From: Pseudobacteroides cellulosolvens ATCC 35603 = DSM 2933
Lineage (GTDB): Bacteria; Bacillota; Clostridia; Acetivibrionales; DSM-2933
Reading direction: 5' to 3'
Assembly: GCF_001262605.1 (NCBI RefSeq)
Contig: NZ_LGTC01000001.1
Span: 1,908,501 to 1,972,500 of the forward strand
DNA length: 64,000 nt
A program made the translations under genes and the position numbers. This document shows positions 25,990 through 34,496 of this stretch, piece by piece. Numbering within the stretch: the first letter of the stretch is position 1; the number at the start of each line of letters is the position of its first letter. The notes below the pieces were generated by a model. It did not search any database, was not told the DNA's origin, and saw only the letters and a list, made by a program, of their open reading frames with translations.

Positions 25990-27048
25990 TCAAATGTTTA
26001 CTTTTAGTTTTATATAGTTTGGTATCCCTTGTATTCTTTCCAAGCTGTTTTCAAAAACAACCAGGCTATCATTCTCCTCTACTTCCCTAAAACCTGCAAA
26101 TTTGTATGTTACATACATCATTCTGTTTTTGTCTGTAGGAACAAATTCTGCTCTTAATTTTACGCCTTTATCTTTAGCCATCTTCATTATATAGTTGAGC
26201 ACAACAGTTCCAACACCCCTTGACATTACACGACATGACATCAGCAAAAGTTTAATAATCCACACATCATCATCATACTCCATCAGTATAAGACCTATTT
26301 TTCCGTATGTGCCATATTTGTCATTAAGTCCCATTATAAAAAGCTTATATCGGTCTGAACTGCTAAAACTTTTCAATTCCTCATAAGAATATGTGTAACC
26401 TGTTGTGTTTAACTGATGAGTTCTTACGGTAAGTTCCTCAGCTCGTTCCAGATCTCCTTCTTCTACAGGAGCAATTGTTAATTCCATCTCCAGCGATTCT
26501 AAAAACTTTTCCTGTGGCCCATCAAATTTTTCTTCAATAAGATTTCTTTTAATGTCACTCATATACATAATTCTTCTATTTTTAGAATCATCTGTTAAAA
26601 ATCTAGGAATCATTTCCGGCATATCTATTAATCCGCTTAAATCAATTGCATCTATACAAAGAACTTCGGGAATTGAAAAACTGACTTCCTCACGCTCAAA
26701 CTGTTGATCATCTATAAATGCCAATGTGTCGGTTCCAATATTTATAAGATTTGCAATGGTAAGCACCGATGTCGACTTACTGTTCCAGTTAATTTGCGGG
26801 TAGATAAAATACTCATCCAATTTAAATTCCTTCAGCTTTTCCATAGCACTGTTGTAATCATTGCGGCTGGCTATCGATTGAAGGATTCCCCTGCTGTCTA
26901 ATGTTTTAATAATATCAGTAATACCATTTCTCAAAGTAACATTTTTATCCTCAAGCAATATACCATTCCAAATAGTATTATCCAGATCCCAAACTACACA
27001 TTTGATTCTCTTGCTGTTTTTTTTACCTTTAGCCATTTTTAATTCCAA
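25990..27048 (-). CDS. FkbH-like HAD-family glyceryl-ACP-forming enzyme
   Basis: A 352-residue FkbH protein. The N-terminal HAD domain has VVWDLDNTIWNG (nucleophile Asp near residue 20), a Ser/Asn segment (SIASRND) and LAFIDDQQFEREEV (acidic motif). The C-terminal half is GNAT-like (VRTHQLNTTGYTYS, then LLLMSCRVMSRGVG). Known role: dephosphorylate 1,3-bisphosphoglycerate and load glyceryl onto a carrier protein, the first step to hydroxymalonyl- or methoxymalonyl-ACP. A TTG at 27048 has GAGGTG at 7 bp; the ATG at 27036 is a weaker alternative. It follows the acyl-CoA dehydrogenase gene directly. Confidence 0.88.
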   Translation of the reverse strand: MELKMAKGKKNSKRIKCVVWDLDNTIWNGILLEDKNVTLRNGITDIIKTLDSRGILQSIASRNDYNSAMEKLKEFKLDEYFIYPQINWNSKSTSVLTIANLINIGTDTLAFIDDQQFEREEVSFSIPEVLCIDAIDLSGLIDMPEMIPRFLTDDSKNRRIMYMSDIKRNLIEEKFDGPQEKFLESLEMELTIAPVEEGDLERAEELTVRTHQLNTTGYTYSYEELKSFSSSDRYKLFIMGLNDKYGTYGKIGLILMEYDDDVWIIKLLLMSCRVMSRGVGTVVLNYIMKMAKDKGVKLRAEFVPTDKNRMMYVTYKFAGFREVEENDSLVVFENSLERIQGIPNYIKLKVNI

Positions 27049-27059
27049 TTAAATACACC

Positions 27060-28193
27060 TCACATACCTCTAAAAGCGTTTGTAGCAATTAGAACCTCAT
27101 GCATTTGTGTCGTGCCTTCAATAATTTCGTTTATTTTGGCATCTCTGTAATATCTTTCAACAGGATAATCCCGGCAGCATCCATTTGCCCCATGAATCTG
27201 CACAGCATCACTGGCAACCTTGTTGGCCATTATAGAAGCAAAATATTTAGCATTCCATACTTCCATAATGGAATCAGGGTCCCCTGCTTCCTTCATATAT
27301 CCTGCACTCCAGCAAAGAAGCCGTGCTGCCTTTATATTCACAACCATTTCGGTAATCATCTTTTGTATCAATTGATTTTGCCTCAAAGGTGCACCGAATT
27401 GCTTTCTTTTTCTACAGTACATTATGCTTTCCTCCAGACATGCTTGTGCAAGACCTACACAACCACACGCAATAGTATACCTTCCATAATCAAGGCTTGA
27501 TAAAGCTATATGTGATAATCCAGTACCAATGCTCCCAATAATATTGTCCTTAGGAATAAGACAATTATCCATAAACAACTCTGCAATCATTGATGCTCGG
27601 GAGCCCATTAAACCTTTCATAGGTTTGGTGGAAAACCCAGGGCTATTCTTATCAACAAGAAAAGCTGTCGGTTTGCCTTCAGTCAGTGCAATAATCAAAA
27701 AAACATTAGCGATTTGACCCATGGTTGTCCATTTTTTCCTACCGTTTAAAATATAATGCTCTCCCTCAAGAACCGCAGTGGTTTCAACACTTTTTGCATC
27801 GCTCCCCACATTAGGTTCAGAAAGACCGAATGCACCTATTATTTCACCACGTGCCATTTTCGGAAGCCAATACTCTTTCTGCTCACGGCTTCCCCAACGC
27901 TCAATAGCCATTGCTACCATGCCATGAACCGTTAACAGGCTTCGAATCGAAGAACATCCTCTTCCTATTTCTTCATTTAAGATACCTATTGTAAGCATAT
28001 CCATACCTTGTCCGCCATATGTACTTGAAATCATTGACCCTAAATAGCCTCTTTCAATTACTTTATTAATAATTTCATCCGCCACGGTTTCCATTAAATC
28101 ATTTTGACCGGCATATGGAGATATTTCATTATCAACAAAGCTCCTAAACTCAGCTTGTCTTTTTATTTGTTCTTCAGTTAACTCAATCTTCAT
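27060..28193 (-). CDS. Acyl-CoA dehydrogenase-like enzyme, FkbI type
   Basis: A 377-residue flavin acyl-CoA dehydrogenase, started at 28193 (GAGGTG 6 bp upstream). Landmarks: FGLSEPNVGSDAKS (FAD/acyl loop), NGRKKWTTMGQIA, RKRKQFGAPL-type helix (RKRKQFGAPLRQ), QIHGANGCCRDYPVERYYRDAK and the C-terminal EGTTQMHEVLI segment. Between the FkbH, carrier-protein and hydroxyacyl dehydrogenase genes it should be the FkbI-type oxidase that acts on the ACP-bound three-carbon unit. General acyl-CoA catabolism is unlikely given this setting. Confidence 0.82.
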   Translation of the reverse strand: MKIELTEEQIKRQAEFRSFVDNEISPYAGQNDLMETVADEIINKVIERGYLGSMISSTYGGQGMDMLTIGILNEEIGRGCSSIRSLLTVHGMVAMAIERWGSREQKEYWLPKMARGEIIGAFGLSEPNVGSDAKSVETTAVLEGEHYILNGRKKWTTMGQIANVFLIIALTEGKPTAFLVDKNSPGFSTKPMKGLMGSRASMIAELFMDNCLIPKDNIIGSIGTGLSHIALSSLDYGRYTIACGCVGLAQACLEESIMYCRKRKQFGAPLRQNQLIQKMITEMVVNIKAARLLCWSAGYMKEAGDPDSIMEVWNAKYFASIMANKVASDAVQIHGANGCCRDYPVERYYRDAKINEIIEGTTQMHEVLIATNAFRGM

Positions 28194-28275
28194 TCTTTCA
28201 CCTCTTTTCAACATATTTACACTCGAATTCAAGCCTTTACAGTGTGATTTAGGGGCATTTCCATTGACCAGTTAA

Positions 28276-28521
28276 TTATTTGTTAATACTTAGTTTATTT
28301 TCAACAAAAGCAGCTATGGAATCGATGGTTCTGAAATGGTTAAAGTCAAGGTCCTTGTTATCGATTTTTATTTCAAATTCCTTTTCCAAAAACATAACCA
28401 ACTGCATTGCAAAAAGTGAATTGACAAATCCCAGTGAAAATATATCTTCATCCTCCTTCAGAGTACGTTTTCTGAAAAATCGGGAAAGAAAAGCTCTTAT
28501 TTGAAGTTTGATTTCTTCCAT
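28276..28521 (-). CDS. Acyl carrier protein, FkbJ-like
   Basis: An 81-residue carrier protein. The attachment site is FSLGFVNSLFAMQL, with Ser near residue 36; the usual D-S-L is N-S-L, as is frequent in extender-unit ACPs. The helix-2 motif FLEKEFEIKI follows. GGAGA at 8 bp before the ATG. The order hydroxyacyl dehydrogenase, ACP, acyl-CoA dehydrogenase, FkbH is that of the methoxymalonyl/hydroxymalonyl extender operons, so it should carry the glyceryl to hydroxymalonyl unit for the AT-less KS module. Confidence 0.82.
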   Translation of the reverse strand: MEEIKLQIRAFLSRFFRKRTLKEDEDIFSLGFVNSLFAMQLVMFLEKEFEIKIDNKDLDFNHFRTIDSIAAFVENKLSINK

Positions 28522-28548
28522 TTAAACATTCTCCTTTCAAAAATATAT

Positions 28549-29397
28549 TTAATCATATATGTAAAATCCCTTCCCAGACTTCCTGCCTAGAAGACCGGCG
28601 TAAACCATTTTACGAAGCAATGGGCAGCAGCGGAATTTTGAATCCTGATAGCTTTCATACAAAATATCTAGAGAGTTTACAACCGTATCCAGGCCTATTA
28701 GATCCGCCGTCTCCAGAGGTCCCATTTTATGCCCGTAGCACTTCCTGAATATATCATCCACATCCTCAGGTTCAGCTATCTGATCTTGGACCACAAAGGC
28801 CGCTTCATTCATAAAAAGATGGGATATTCTGTTTGATACAAAACCTGGTAAATCGTTTACAATTATACATTCCTTCCCCATCCTATTTAATAGAACTTTA
28901 GTAGCTTCAATAGTGTCTTCTGAAGTGTGGTAACCACGAATAGCTTCAACAGTTGATTTAAGCGGGACAGGGTTCATAAAATGTACTCCCATTACCTTTT
29001 TCGGCCTCTTGGTCAGTGAAGCAATTTGGGTAATGGATATGCACGAAGTATTCACTAAGAAAATAGATTCATCTTTGCAGAAATGCTCCAACTTTTCATA
29101 AACAGTTTTTTTTACATCCCATTTTTCAGTTACATTTTCTATGACAAAGCTTGCATCCCTTAGAAGACTATAATCATTTCCAAATTGGATCCTAGATAAT
29201 ACGCTTTCCGAAGTCTCCAACTGATCCCCTTTTGAAAAAAGAGATTGAAAACGAACACTGTTTTCAATCTCTTCTCTTGCCTTTTTAAGCTGTTCCTCCC
29301 CAACATCTATAAGAATAACACAGCATCCCGATTGAGAAAGGTTCTGGGCTACTCCTGCTCCCATAACTCCTGCACCTATAACTCCTATAACCTCCAT
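28549..29397 (-). CDS. 3-hydroxyacyl-CoA dehydrogenase-like enzyme, FkbK type
   Basis: A 282-residue NAD-dependent dehydrogenase started at the ATG at 29397 (AAGGAGGG about 9 bp upstream; a more distal in-frame start overlaps the thioester-reductase gene). GVIGAGVMGAGVAQ is the dinucleotide loop, VIENVTEKWDVKK and NTSCISITQIA the catalytic Ser region, GVHFMNPVP the catalytic His, and the C-terminal domain has GPLETADLIGLDTV. As the FkbK-like member it would oxidise glyceryl-ACP before the FkbI enzyme completes hydroxymalonyl-ACP. No O-methyltransferase follows. Confidence 0.85.
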   Translation of the reverse strand: MEVIGVIGAGVMGAGVAQNLSQSGCCVILIDVGEEQLKKAREEIENSVRFQSLFSKGDQLETSESVLSRIQFGNDYSLLRDASFVIENVTEKWDVKKTVYEKLEHFCKDESIFLVNTSCISITQIASLTKRPKKVMGVHFMNPVPLKSTVEAIRGYHTSEDTIEATKVLLNRMGKECIIVNDLPGFVSNRISHLFMNEAAFVVQDQIAEPEDVDDIFRKCYGHKMGPLETADLIGLDTVVNSLDILYESYQDSKFRCCPLLRKMVYAGLLGRKSGKGFYIYD

Positions 29398-29411
29398 ACC
29401 CAAAGCCCTCC

Positions 29412-30662
29412 TTATACTATTTCCGGTAACAACTGATCCCATACCGGCTTCTTAACAAATCCAATTGTGTAAAAGTAATCAAAATAGACTTGGAGTAGTT
29501 CTTTGCTTATTTTAGGGCATTCAATCCCTGTGCCTGCTAGTGCTTGATAAGTATTAGTCTGATCATACAACACATGAGAATTGTTAAAATGTCCACCCCT
29601 GATAAATGGGATAACAATAAGTGACGCACTTTGGGCAGATTTTTTAGATGCAGCAACTAAAGCCGTTTTCCATTGGTTGAAATTCATGGTTTTAAGGGAG
29701 AACCCCAGAGTAGAGACTATCTTGTAAAATTCAGCTGCAGTCATAAATTCCGGGTTACCCAGGTGATAATTCTTTCCTAATGCATCTTCTTTTTGTGATA
29801 TTTTCACAATTGCACTGCTTACATAATCCACAGGTGCCATATCAATGAGCATCTCTATATCCGGAACTGCTTGAATTTCAATACAAGCCTTCATGCTTCT
29901 CCATAACAGATCTTCAGGCTGACAGGCTCCTGTATTAACATCGCCTGTTATTCTACCCGGTCGATATATGCTTACAGGCAATCCTCGTTCCCGTGCAGCC
30001 ACCATCAACCGTTCTGCAACCAGTTTACTCTGGGCATATCCAGGCCCATAGTTTTCATTACGAGTGAATATCTCCTGTTCTCTGATCAACGTTTTTTCTT
30101 TATATGTATTATAAAAAAATGTGTATAGTGTTGAAATATAGTGTACAGGCTTAATCCTATAACGCACTGCAAGCTTGAGAATCTCATGCGTTCCAAGTAC
30201 ATTGGCACTCCTGTGGTGTGAATATGTGTACAGAAAGTTAACCATGGCACCGCTGTGATAGATAGCATGAATTGTAGCTGATAAATTATCAAATTGCTCT
30301 TCTGAAAGGCCGAGGAGCGGCATGGACAAATCTCCCAGCACCGGAATGATTCTAGAATCGTATGCTTTATCCCAGGTTAGATATTTTTCAAAACACTCTT
30401 TTAGCCTGTGTATCCCTTCCTGCTCATCAGAAGCCCTCACAAGACAGTATATATCCGCTTTGGTCTGATTTAAAAGCTCACTTAGCAAATATGTTCCTAA
30501 AAAACCCGTTGCTCCTGTAAGAAAAATTTTATTTATTTCCTTTACCGGAAGCATAGCACGGGCTTTTGAAGGGTCAATTGCATCATCAAGGATAGAATCC
30601 TTTTGCATTTCAGATAATCCGTCTCCATCTTCCACAAGGTATTTTTCCTCTGAAATATTCAT
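29412..30662 (-). CDS. Free-standing thioester reductase domain protein
   Basis: A 416-residue short-chain-dehydrogenase-fold protein of the NRPS terminal reductase type: IFLTGATGFLGTYLL (NADPH loop, about 45-59), IYCLVRASDEQEG, a Y-x3-K region (GPGYAQSKLVAERL, catalytic Tyr and Lys) and GACQPEDLLWR. The first 40 residues are acidic and could be a docking segment. Such reductases release carrier-bound chains as aldehydes or alcohols. No thioesterase domain is fused to any synthetase in the window, so this is the likely chain-release enzyme. GGGAGG at 5 bp. It may work with the aminotransferase at 33333 to give an amine terminus. Confidence 0.85.
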   Translation of the reverse strand: MNISEEKYLVEDGDGLSEMQKDSILDDAIDPSKARAMLPVKEINKIFLTGATGFLGTYLLSELLNQTKADIYCLVRASDEQEGIHRLKECFEKYLTWDKAYDSRIIPVLGDLSMPLLGLSEEQFDNLSATIHAIYHSGAMVNFLYTYSHHRSANVLGTHEILKLAVRYRIKPVHYISTLYTFFYNTYKEKTLIREQEIFTRNENYGPGYAQSKLVAERLMVAARERGLPVSIYRPGRITGDVNTGACQPEDLLWRSMKACIEIQAVPDIEMLIDMAPVDYVSSAIVKISQKEDALGKNYHLGNPEFMTAAEFYKIVSTLGFSLKTMNFNQWKTALVAASKKSAQSASLIVIPFIRGGHFNNSHVLYDQTNTYQALAGTGIECPKISKELLQVYFDYFYTIGFVKKPVWDQLLPEIV

Positions 30663-30689
30663 CTTAACCTCCCAATAATAATTGTTTCG

Positions 30690-31532
30690 TCATAAATCAG
30701 TCCTCAGATTTGAATTAAACTGTGTTTTTAAAACCCCTTTTATCTCTCCATGCTTTTCCAGAGTATTCTTAAAAAGGCTGTCAAACAAGGAAGGAAGCCC
30801 TTTTCGAAGCACTTCAACACCTCTTTCTGTAATACCTCCGCTTGTGGCAACACGTTTAATAATTTCATTAAATCCCAGATTTCTTTCCTGCATCAGTTTG
30901 GCTGTGCCATAGAACGTACTTACAAGCATATCTTCAGTATCACTAGGTGAAAAATCACTGTACGGCAGTGAAGCCTTGATATACTCCAGAAATATGGCAG
31001 AAATCAGCCCAGGTGCACAACTGGTCAAATCAGCAGCTATCTCAAAATGTTTCTCTTTTATAACTTTAATTGATCCTATAGCATTAAAAAGACTTTCAAC
31101 CACCAAGGCATCTTCAGATCCCACCTTACTGTTGTGGCAAATTAGGGACACCCCGAATCCTACTTCTGAGGTTACACTGGGTATCACTTTTGTAACTTTA
31201 CCATTAAAGACACTTTCCAGATATTCGATAGTTACACAAGCTGCAATGGAAACAAGATGGAGTTCTCTCGAAACTTCTTTTCTGATTTCATCCAAAATTC
31301 TCTTTACTTCCATCGGTTCGACACATACAAATAAGATTTTACACTCTTTCGCCAATAATCTGTTGTCTTTTACTGTTTGAATTTTGGGGAAACGCTGCTT
31401 TAATAGTTCTAATTTTGTCTGTGTCCGCGTAGATATAATAATTTCTTCCTGCTTTAGAATTTGTGAGGATAAAAAGGCATCAATGAGCATACTGCCCATA
31501 CTTCCATAACCAATCAATCCAATCTTTTGCAT
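30690..31532 (-). CDS. Pyrroline-5-carboxylate reductase-like (ProC family) enzyme
   Basis: A 280-residue protein with the ProC fold: GLIGYGSMGSMLIDAFL (NAD(P) loop), FVCVEPMEVKRILDEI, VIPSVTSEVGFGVSLI (the P-x-x-x family motif), and a C-terminal dimer domain with TSCAPGLISAIFLEY and VATSGGITERGVEVL. The last motif is diagnostic for P5C reductases. In this cluster it probably reduces a cyclic imine (for example one formed when an aminoaldehyde released by the thioester reductase cyclises) or makes an unusual imino-acid precursor. GGAGG before the ATG. Primary proline synthesis is less likely here. Confidence 0.78.
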   Translation of the reverse strand: MQKIGLIGYGSMGSMLIDAFLSSQILKQEEIIISTRTQTKLELLKQRFPKIQTVKDNRLLAKECKILFVCVEPMEVKRILDEIRKEVSRELHLVSIAACVTIEYLESVFNGKVTKVIPSVTSEVGFGVSLICHNSKVGSEDALVVESLFNAIGSIKVIKEKHFEIAADLTSCAPGLISAIFLEYIKASLPYSDFSPSDTEDMLVSTFYGTAKLMQERNLGFNEIIKRVATSGGITERGVEVLRKGLPSLFDSLFKNTLEKHGEIKGVLKTQFNSNLRTDL

Positions 31533-31610
31533 AAAACCTCCAGTTAATCTTCAAAACAAATTCACTTGCTATTTTGTAAACATCAATGTTATTGTGAGAA
31601 AACAAATTCT

Positions 31611-31874
31611 TTAATTATTCAATTTTACTATGTACTTTGCGAGATCTTCTATTGAGAATATGGATTCATTGCCCATCTCCTGCATATCAATTTCCACATC
31701 AAATTCGTTCTCTATATCCACCAACATTCTAATTAAGCTAAGTGAATTGAGCCCAAGCTTTTTAATCCCGTCTTTACCCTCTTCAATCATATCCTTATCC
31801 ATCTTAAAATCTGCTACCGAAATTATAATCTCCTTTATTTTATCCTGTATATCCAATACATCTTGATTTTTCAT
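31611..31874 (-). CDS. Free-standing acyl/peptidyl carrier protein
   Basis: An 87-residue carrier protein with KKLGLNSLSLIRMLVDIENEF: Ser of the N-S-L motif near residue 40 takes the phosphopantetheine. Acidic overall, with a long N-terminal helix. GGAGGG 8 bp before the ATG. It is separate from the FkbJ-like ACP and sits among the free A enzyme, aminotransferase and reductase genes, so it is the candidate carrier for the residue activated by the enzyme at 34493. Confidence 0.85.
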   Translation of the reverse strand: MKNQDVLDIQDKIKEIIISVADFKMDKDMIEEGKDGIKKLGLNSLSLIRMLVDIENEFDVEIDMQEMGNESIFSIEDLAKYIVKLNN

Positions 31875-31910
31875 TAATAAGCCCTCCTTTAGCCTTTTTA
31901 ATCATCATTA

Positions 31911-32276
31911 TCATTTTTGTTTTTCTTCCTGCTCCTTTACTTCAGCCAGAAGTTTTATGGAGAAGTTCATTGCAGATAATCCCCCAAATAAAAATACCAG
32001 ATTGGAAACAGAATGAAGCTCCTTCCAAGTTGCACCCAATCTTCGTGAAGCAATGGCATGAACCTTTGCACCTTCCCTCATATGAGAGGACAATATCCCA
32101 AAAAGTATTAATTGAGCTGTCTTTTCCTCCAAAGCTTCGGAATGGATACAGCTTTTTCTAAATTCCTCCTGTATGTCCAGTATTTCAGGAAACACCTCGG
32201 CTGAAAATGCATGTCTTTTCTTTGTCAATTCAGGTACAAACCCAAAAATCTTTTCATATGGCTCTTGAATGCTCAT
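31911..32276 (-). CDS. Carboxymuconolactone decarboxylase-like protein without the CxxC pair
   Basis: A 121-residue all-helical protein of the AhpD/CMD family: GFVPELTKKRHAF, ILFGILSSHMREGAKVHAIASRRLGATWKEL, then FLFGGLSAMNF. The family helix normally bearing a redox Cys-x-x-Cys reads Ser-Ser-His-Met here, so peroxidase activity of the AhpD kind is not expected, while the downstream His is kept. Role in the pathway unknown; CMD proteins in clusters can be decarboxylases, isomerases or cyclases. The ATG at 32276 is used; a TTG two codons earlier is also well placed for the AGGAGG. It overlaps the upstream cysteine-synthase-like gene by 23 bp. Confidence 0.7.
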   Translation of the reverse strand: MSIQEPYEKIFGFVPELTKKRHAFSAEVFPEILDIQEEFRKSCIHSEALEEKTAQLILFGILSSHMREGAKVHAIASRRLGATWKELHSVSNLVFLFGGLSAMNFSIKLLAEVKEQEEKQK

Positions 32277-33336
32277 TACCAAATACCTCCTCCTTGATAC
32301 AATTAACTAGAACGCTATAATCCTTTACCCCATCAATATTTAATATTTGTATAGGGTTTTCATTTTCTTTATCCAAAGTTATCCCATTGTTCCTGAGCCA
32401 TTCGTCAGAGTATATGGAATCTAAATATTTCTCACCGCCGTCAGGAAGGATACATAGAATGTTTCCTTCAAATTGCCTGGACATTTCTACAGCTGTATAT
32501 AAAACTCCACCCGAAGATCCTCCGACAAGGACTCCTTCTTTTAATGCAAATTTTCTGCACATGTTAAAGGCATCCTGGTCCGATACCTTGATACCTTGGT
32601 CAATATGGTCATATACAAGATTTTTGGGTTTAAAGTAATTTCCGGGTCCCTGCTGCAGATATGAACCCTTTTCTCCACCGAAAAGTGTGGAGCCCTCTGG
32701 TTCTACACCGATAATTTTAATGGAAGAATCATATTCCTTGATTTTTTTCGATACCCCTGTGATGGTGCCGCCAGTGCCGACGCTTAAGAATATGGCATCA
32801 AACCGTATGCCGGTTTCCTCCATAAATCGTACAATTTCCTCACCTGTGTTTAAGTAATGGGCAATAGGAGCATTCCTGTTTTCGTACTGGTTAGGAATAA
32901 AGATATTCTCCATAGTTTTTTTAACTTCATTAACAAATTCAATCCTTCTTTCAGTCAAGTCCTCACTGTCCTTTTTATCGGTTGTCAGCATGACAATGGT
33001 TGCACCTAATGCTTTCAAAATCTTAATTTTCTCTGCGGGACAGTTCTGATCGATTACAATAACATTCGGGTAATCTCTTACCCTGCTTACCATGCTAAGT
33101 CCTATACCCGTGTTCCCTGATGAAGACTCTACAATGACCGAGCGGTTGCTAAGGAGATTTTCCTTTTCTGCCTGATCTATGATGTTCAGTGCGATCCTGT
33201 CTTTGACACTTCTGCCCGGGTTGAAGCATTCCAGTTTTACAAATATATTCTTTCTTTTACCCTCTTCCGGCAGTTTATTTACTTTAACAATTGGTGTATT
33301 CCCGATGGTTTCCAAAATATCATTATAAACAATCAT
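32254..33336 (-). CDS. Cysteine synthase/cystathionine beta-synthase-like PLP enzyme
   Basis: A 360-residue fold-type II PLP enzyme: ETIGNTPIVKVNKL, NPGRSVKDRIALN (PLP Lys in SVKDR), ESSSGNTGIGLS (substrate loop), SVGTGGTITGVS (phosphate loop) and VGGSSGG near the C-terminus, plus about 50 extra residues at the end. It starts inside the stop of the aminotransferase gene (ATGA overlap), so the two are translationally coupled. It is a second fold-type II enzyme beside the SbnA-like one at 37102 and is not a close copy of it. It may do a beta-replacement making another amino-acid building block. Confidence 0.8.
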   Translation of the reverse strand: MIVYNDILETIGNTPIVKVNKLPEEGKRKNIFVKLECFNPGRSVKDRIALNIIDQAEKENLLSNRSVIVESSSGNTGIGLSMVSRVRDYPNVIVIDQNCPAEKIKILKALGATIVMLTTDKKDSEDLTERRIEFVNEVKKTMENIFIPNQYENRNAPIAHYLNTGEEIVRFMEETGIRFDAIFLSVGTGGTITGVSKKIKEYDSSIKIIGVEPEGSTLFGGEKGSYLQQGPGNYFKPKNLVYDHIDQGIKVSDQDAFNMCRKFALKEGVLVGGSSGGVLYTAVEMSRQFEGNILCILPDGGEKYLDSIYSDEWLRNNGITLDKENENPIQILNIDGVKDYSVLVNCIKEEVFGNEHSRAI

Positions 33337-34496
33337 AGTGTCTCAAGCCTTAAAATTGCCTCACTGATTTTTGATACAGGCAGATTGATTGCCATTCTGA
33401 TATAGCTCTCTCCATTACTACCGAACCCAATACCAGGAGTTACAATTAATCCTTTCTCTTTTAATAGGTATTCCGAGAATTCCAATGACGTCATATTAAA
33501 TCTTTCGGGAATTCTAACCCAGAAGTAATAAGTTGCCGCAGGGGCATGGAATTCCCAGCCCATTTTTCTTAAACCCTGGGAGAGAGTATCCCTTCGATTT
33601 TGATACTCGCACTTCATCATATCAAGCCTGTCTGTAGTCTCTGCTAATCCCTTTATTCCTGCATATTGAACTGCTTTGAACACCCCGGAATCAACACAAC
33701 TTTTTAACTTGGCTAACGAAGCCAAAACCTCCCTGTTTCCGGTAACAAATCCAAGTCTCCAACCGGTCATGGCAAATGTCTTGGAAAACGAGTGAAACTC
33801 TACACCACATTCCCTTGAACCCGGTACCGAAAGAAAACTTACCGGTTTTATTCCATCAAAGGTAATTTCAGAGTATGCGAAGTCATGGCATACAATTATG
33901 TTATTCCTTTGTGCAAATTCAACAACCTTTAAAAAAAACTCATTATCTGCAAGTGCAGATGTAGGATTGTTGGGATAATTCAAATACATGAGCTTGGATT
34001 TTACCAAAACGTCCTTTGGGATATCTTCAAGCACAGGTAAATACCCGTTTTCCCTGGTCAAGGGCATTGCATAGGGTATACCCCCGGAAATAATAACAGC
34101 TGATAAGTATGCAGGGTACCCAGGATCCGGAACCAGTGCATAATCCCCATCATTCATCAGTGCAAGAGGCAGATGTGCAATACCTTCTTTAGATCCAAGC
34201 AGAACCAATACCTCATGCTCAGGGTCCAGCTCAACACCATATTCCCTTTGATACCATCGGCTGATTTCTTTCCTCAGCTCTGCTTCGCCCTTGAAACTTG
34301 GATAACGGTGGTTATCAGGGTTATCCAGACATACCTTCATAGCGTTCAAAATATTATCCTGTGTAGGAAAATCCGGATCTCCCACACCAAAATCGATGAG
34401 ATCAATTCCCTTGTATTCATTTTTCATCTGTTCCAGTTTTGCAAAAATATAAGGAGGCAGTGAAGCAAGTCTGTTTGATTGCTTAATTTTATTCAT
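33333..34496 (-). CDS. Class I/II PLP aminotransferase (LL-diaminopimelate aminotransferase-like)
   Basis: A 387-residue fold-type I aminotransferase. It shows LIDFGVGDPDFPTQ, LLGSKEGIAHL, the NYPNNPTSA motif, the PLP Lys in SFSKTFAMTGWRLGF and the C-terminal Arg in GESYIRMAINLP. Overall it resembles DapL/aspartate-type enzymes. Its ATG overlaps the stop of the AMP-ligase gene (ATGA) and its own stop overlaps the next start, so three genes are coupled. It likely aminates a keto-acid precursor or the aldehyde produced by the thioester reductase. Confidence 0.83.
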   Translation of the reverse strand: MNKIKQSNRLASLPPYIFAKLEQMKNEYKGIDLIDFGVGDPDFPTQDNILNAMKVCLDNPDNHRYPSFKGEAELRKEISRWYQREYGVELDPEHEVLVLLGSKEGIAHLPLALMNDGDYALVPDPGYPAYLSAVIISGGIPYAMPLTRENGYLPVLEDIPKDVLVKSKLMYLNYPNNPTSALADNEFFLKVVEFAQRNNIIVCHDFAYSEITFDGIKPVSFLSVPGSRECGVEFHSFSKTFAMTGWRLGFVTGNREVLASLAKLKSCVDSGVFKAVQYAGIKGLAETTDRLDMMKCEYQNRRDTLSQGLRKMGWEFHAPAATYYFWVRIPERFNMTSLEFSEYLLKEKGLIVTPGIGFGSNGESYIRMAINLPVSKISEAILRLETL

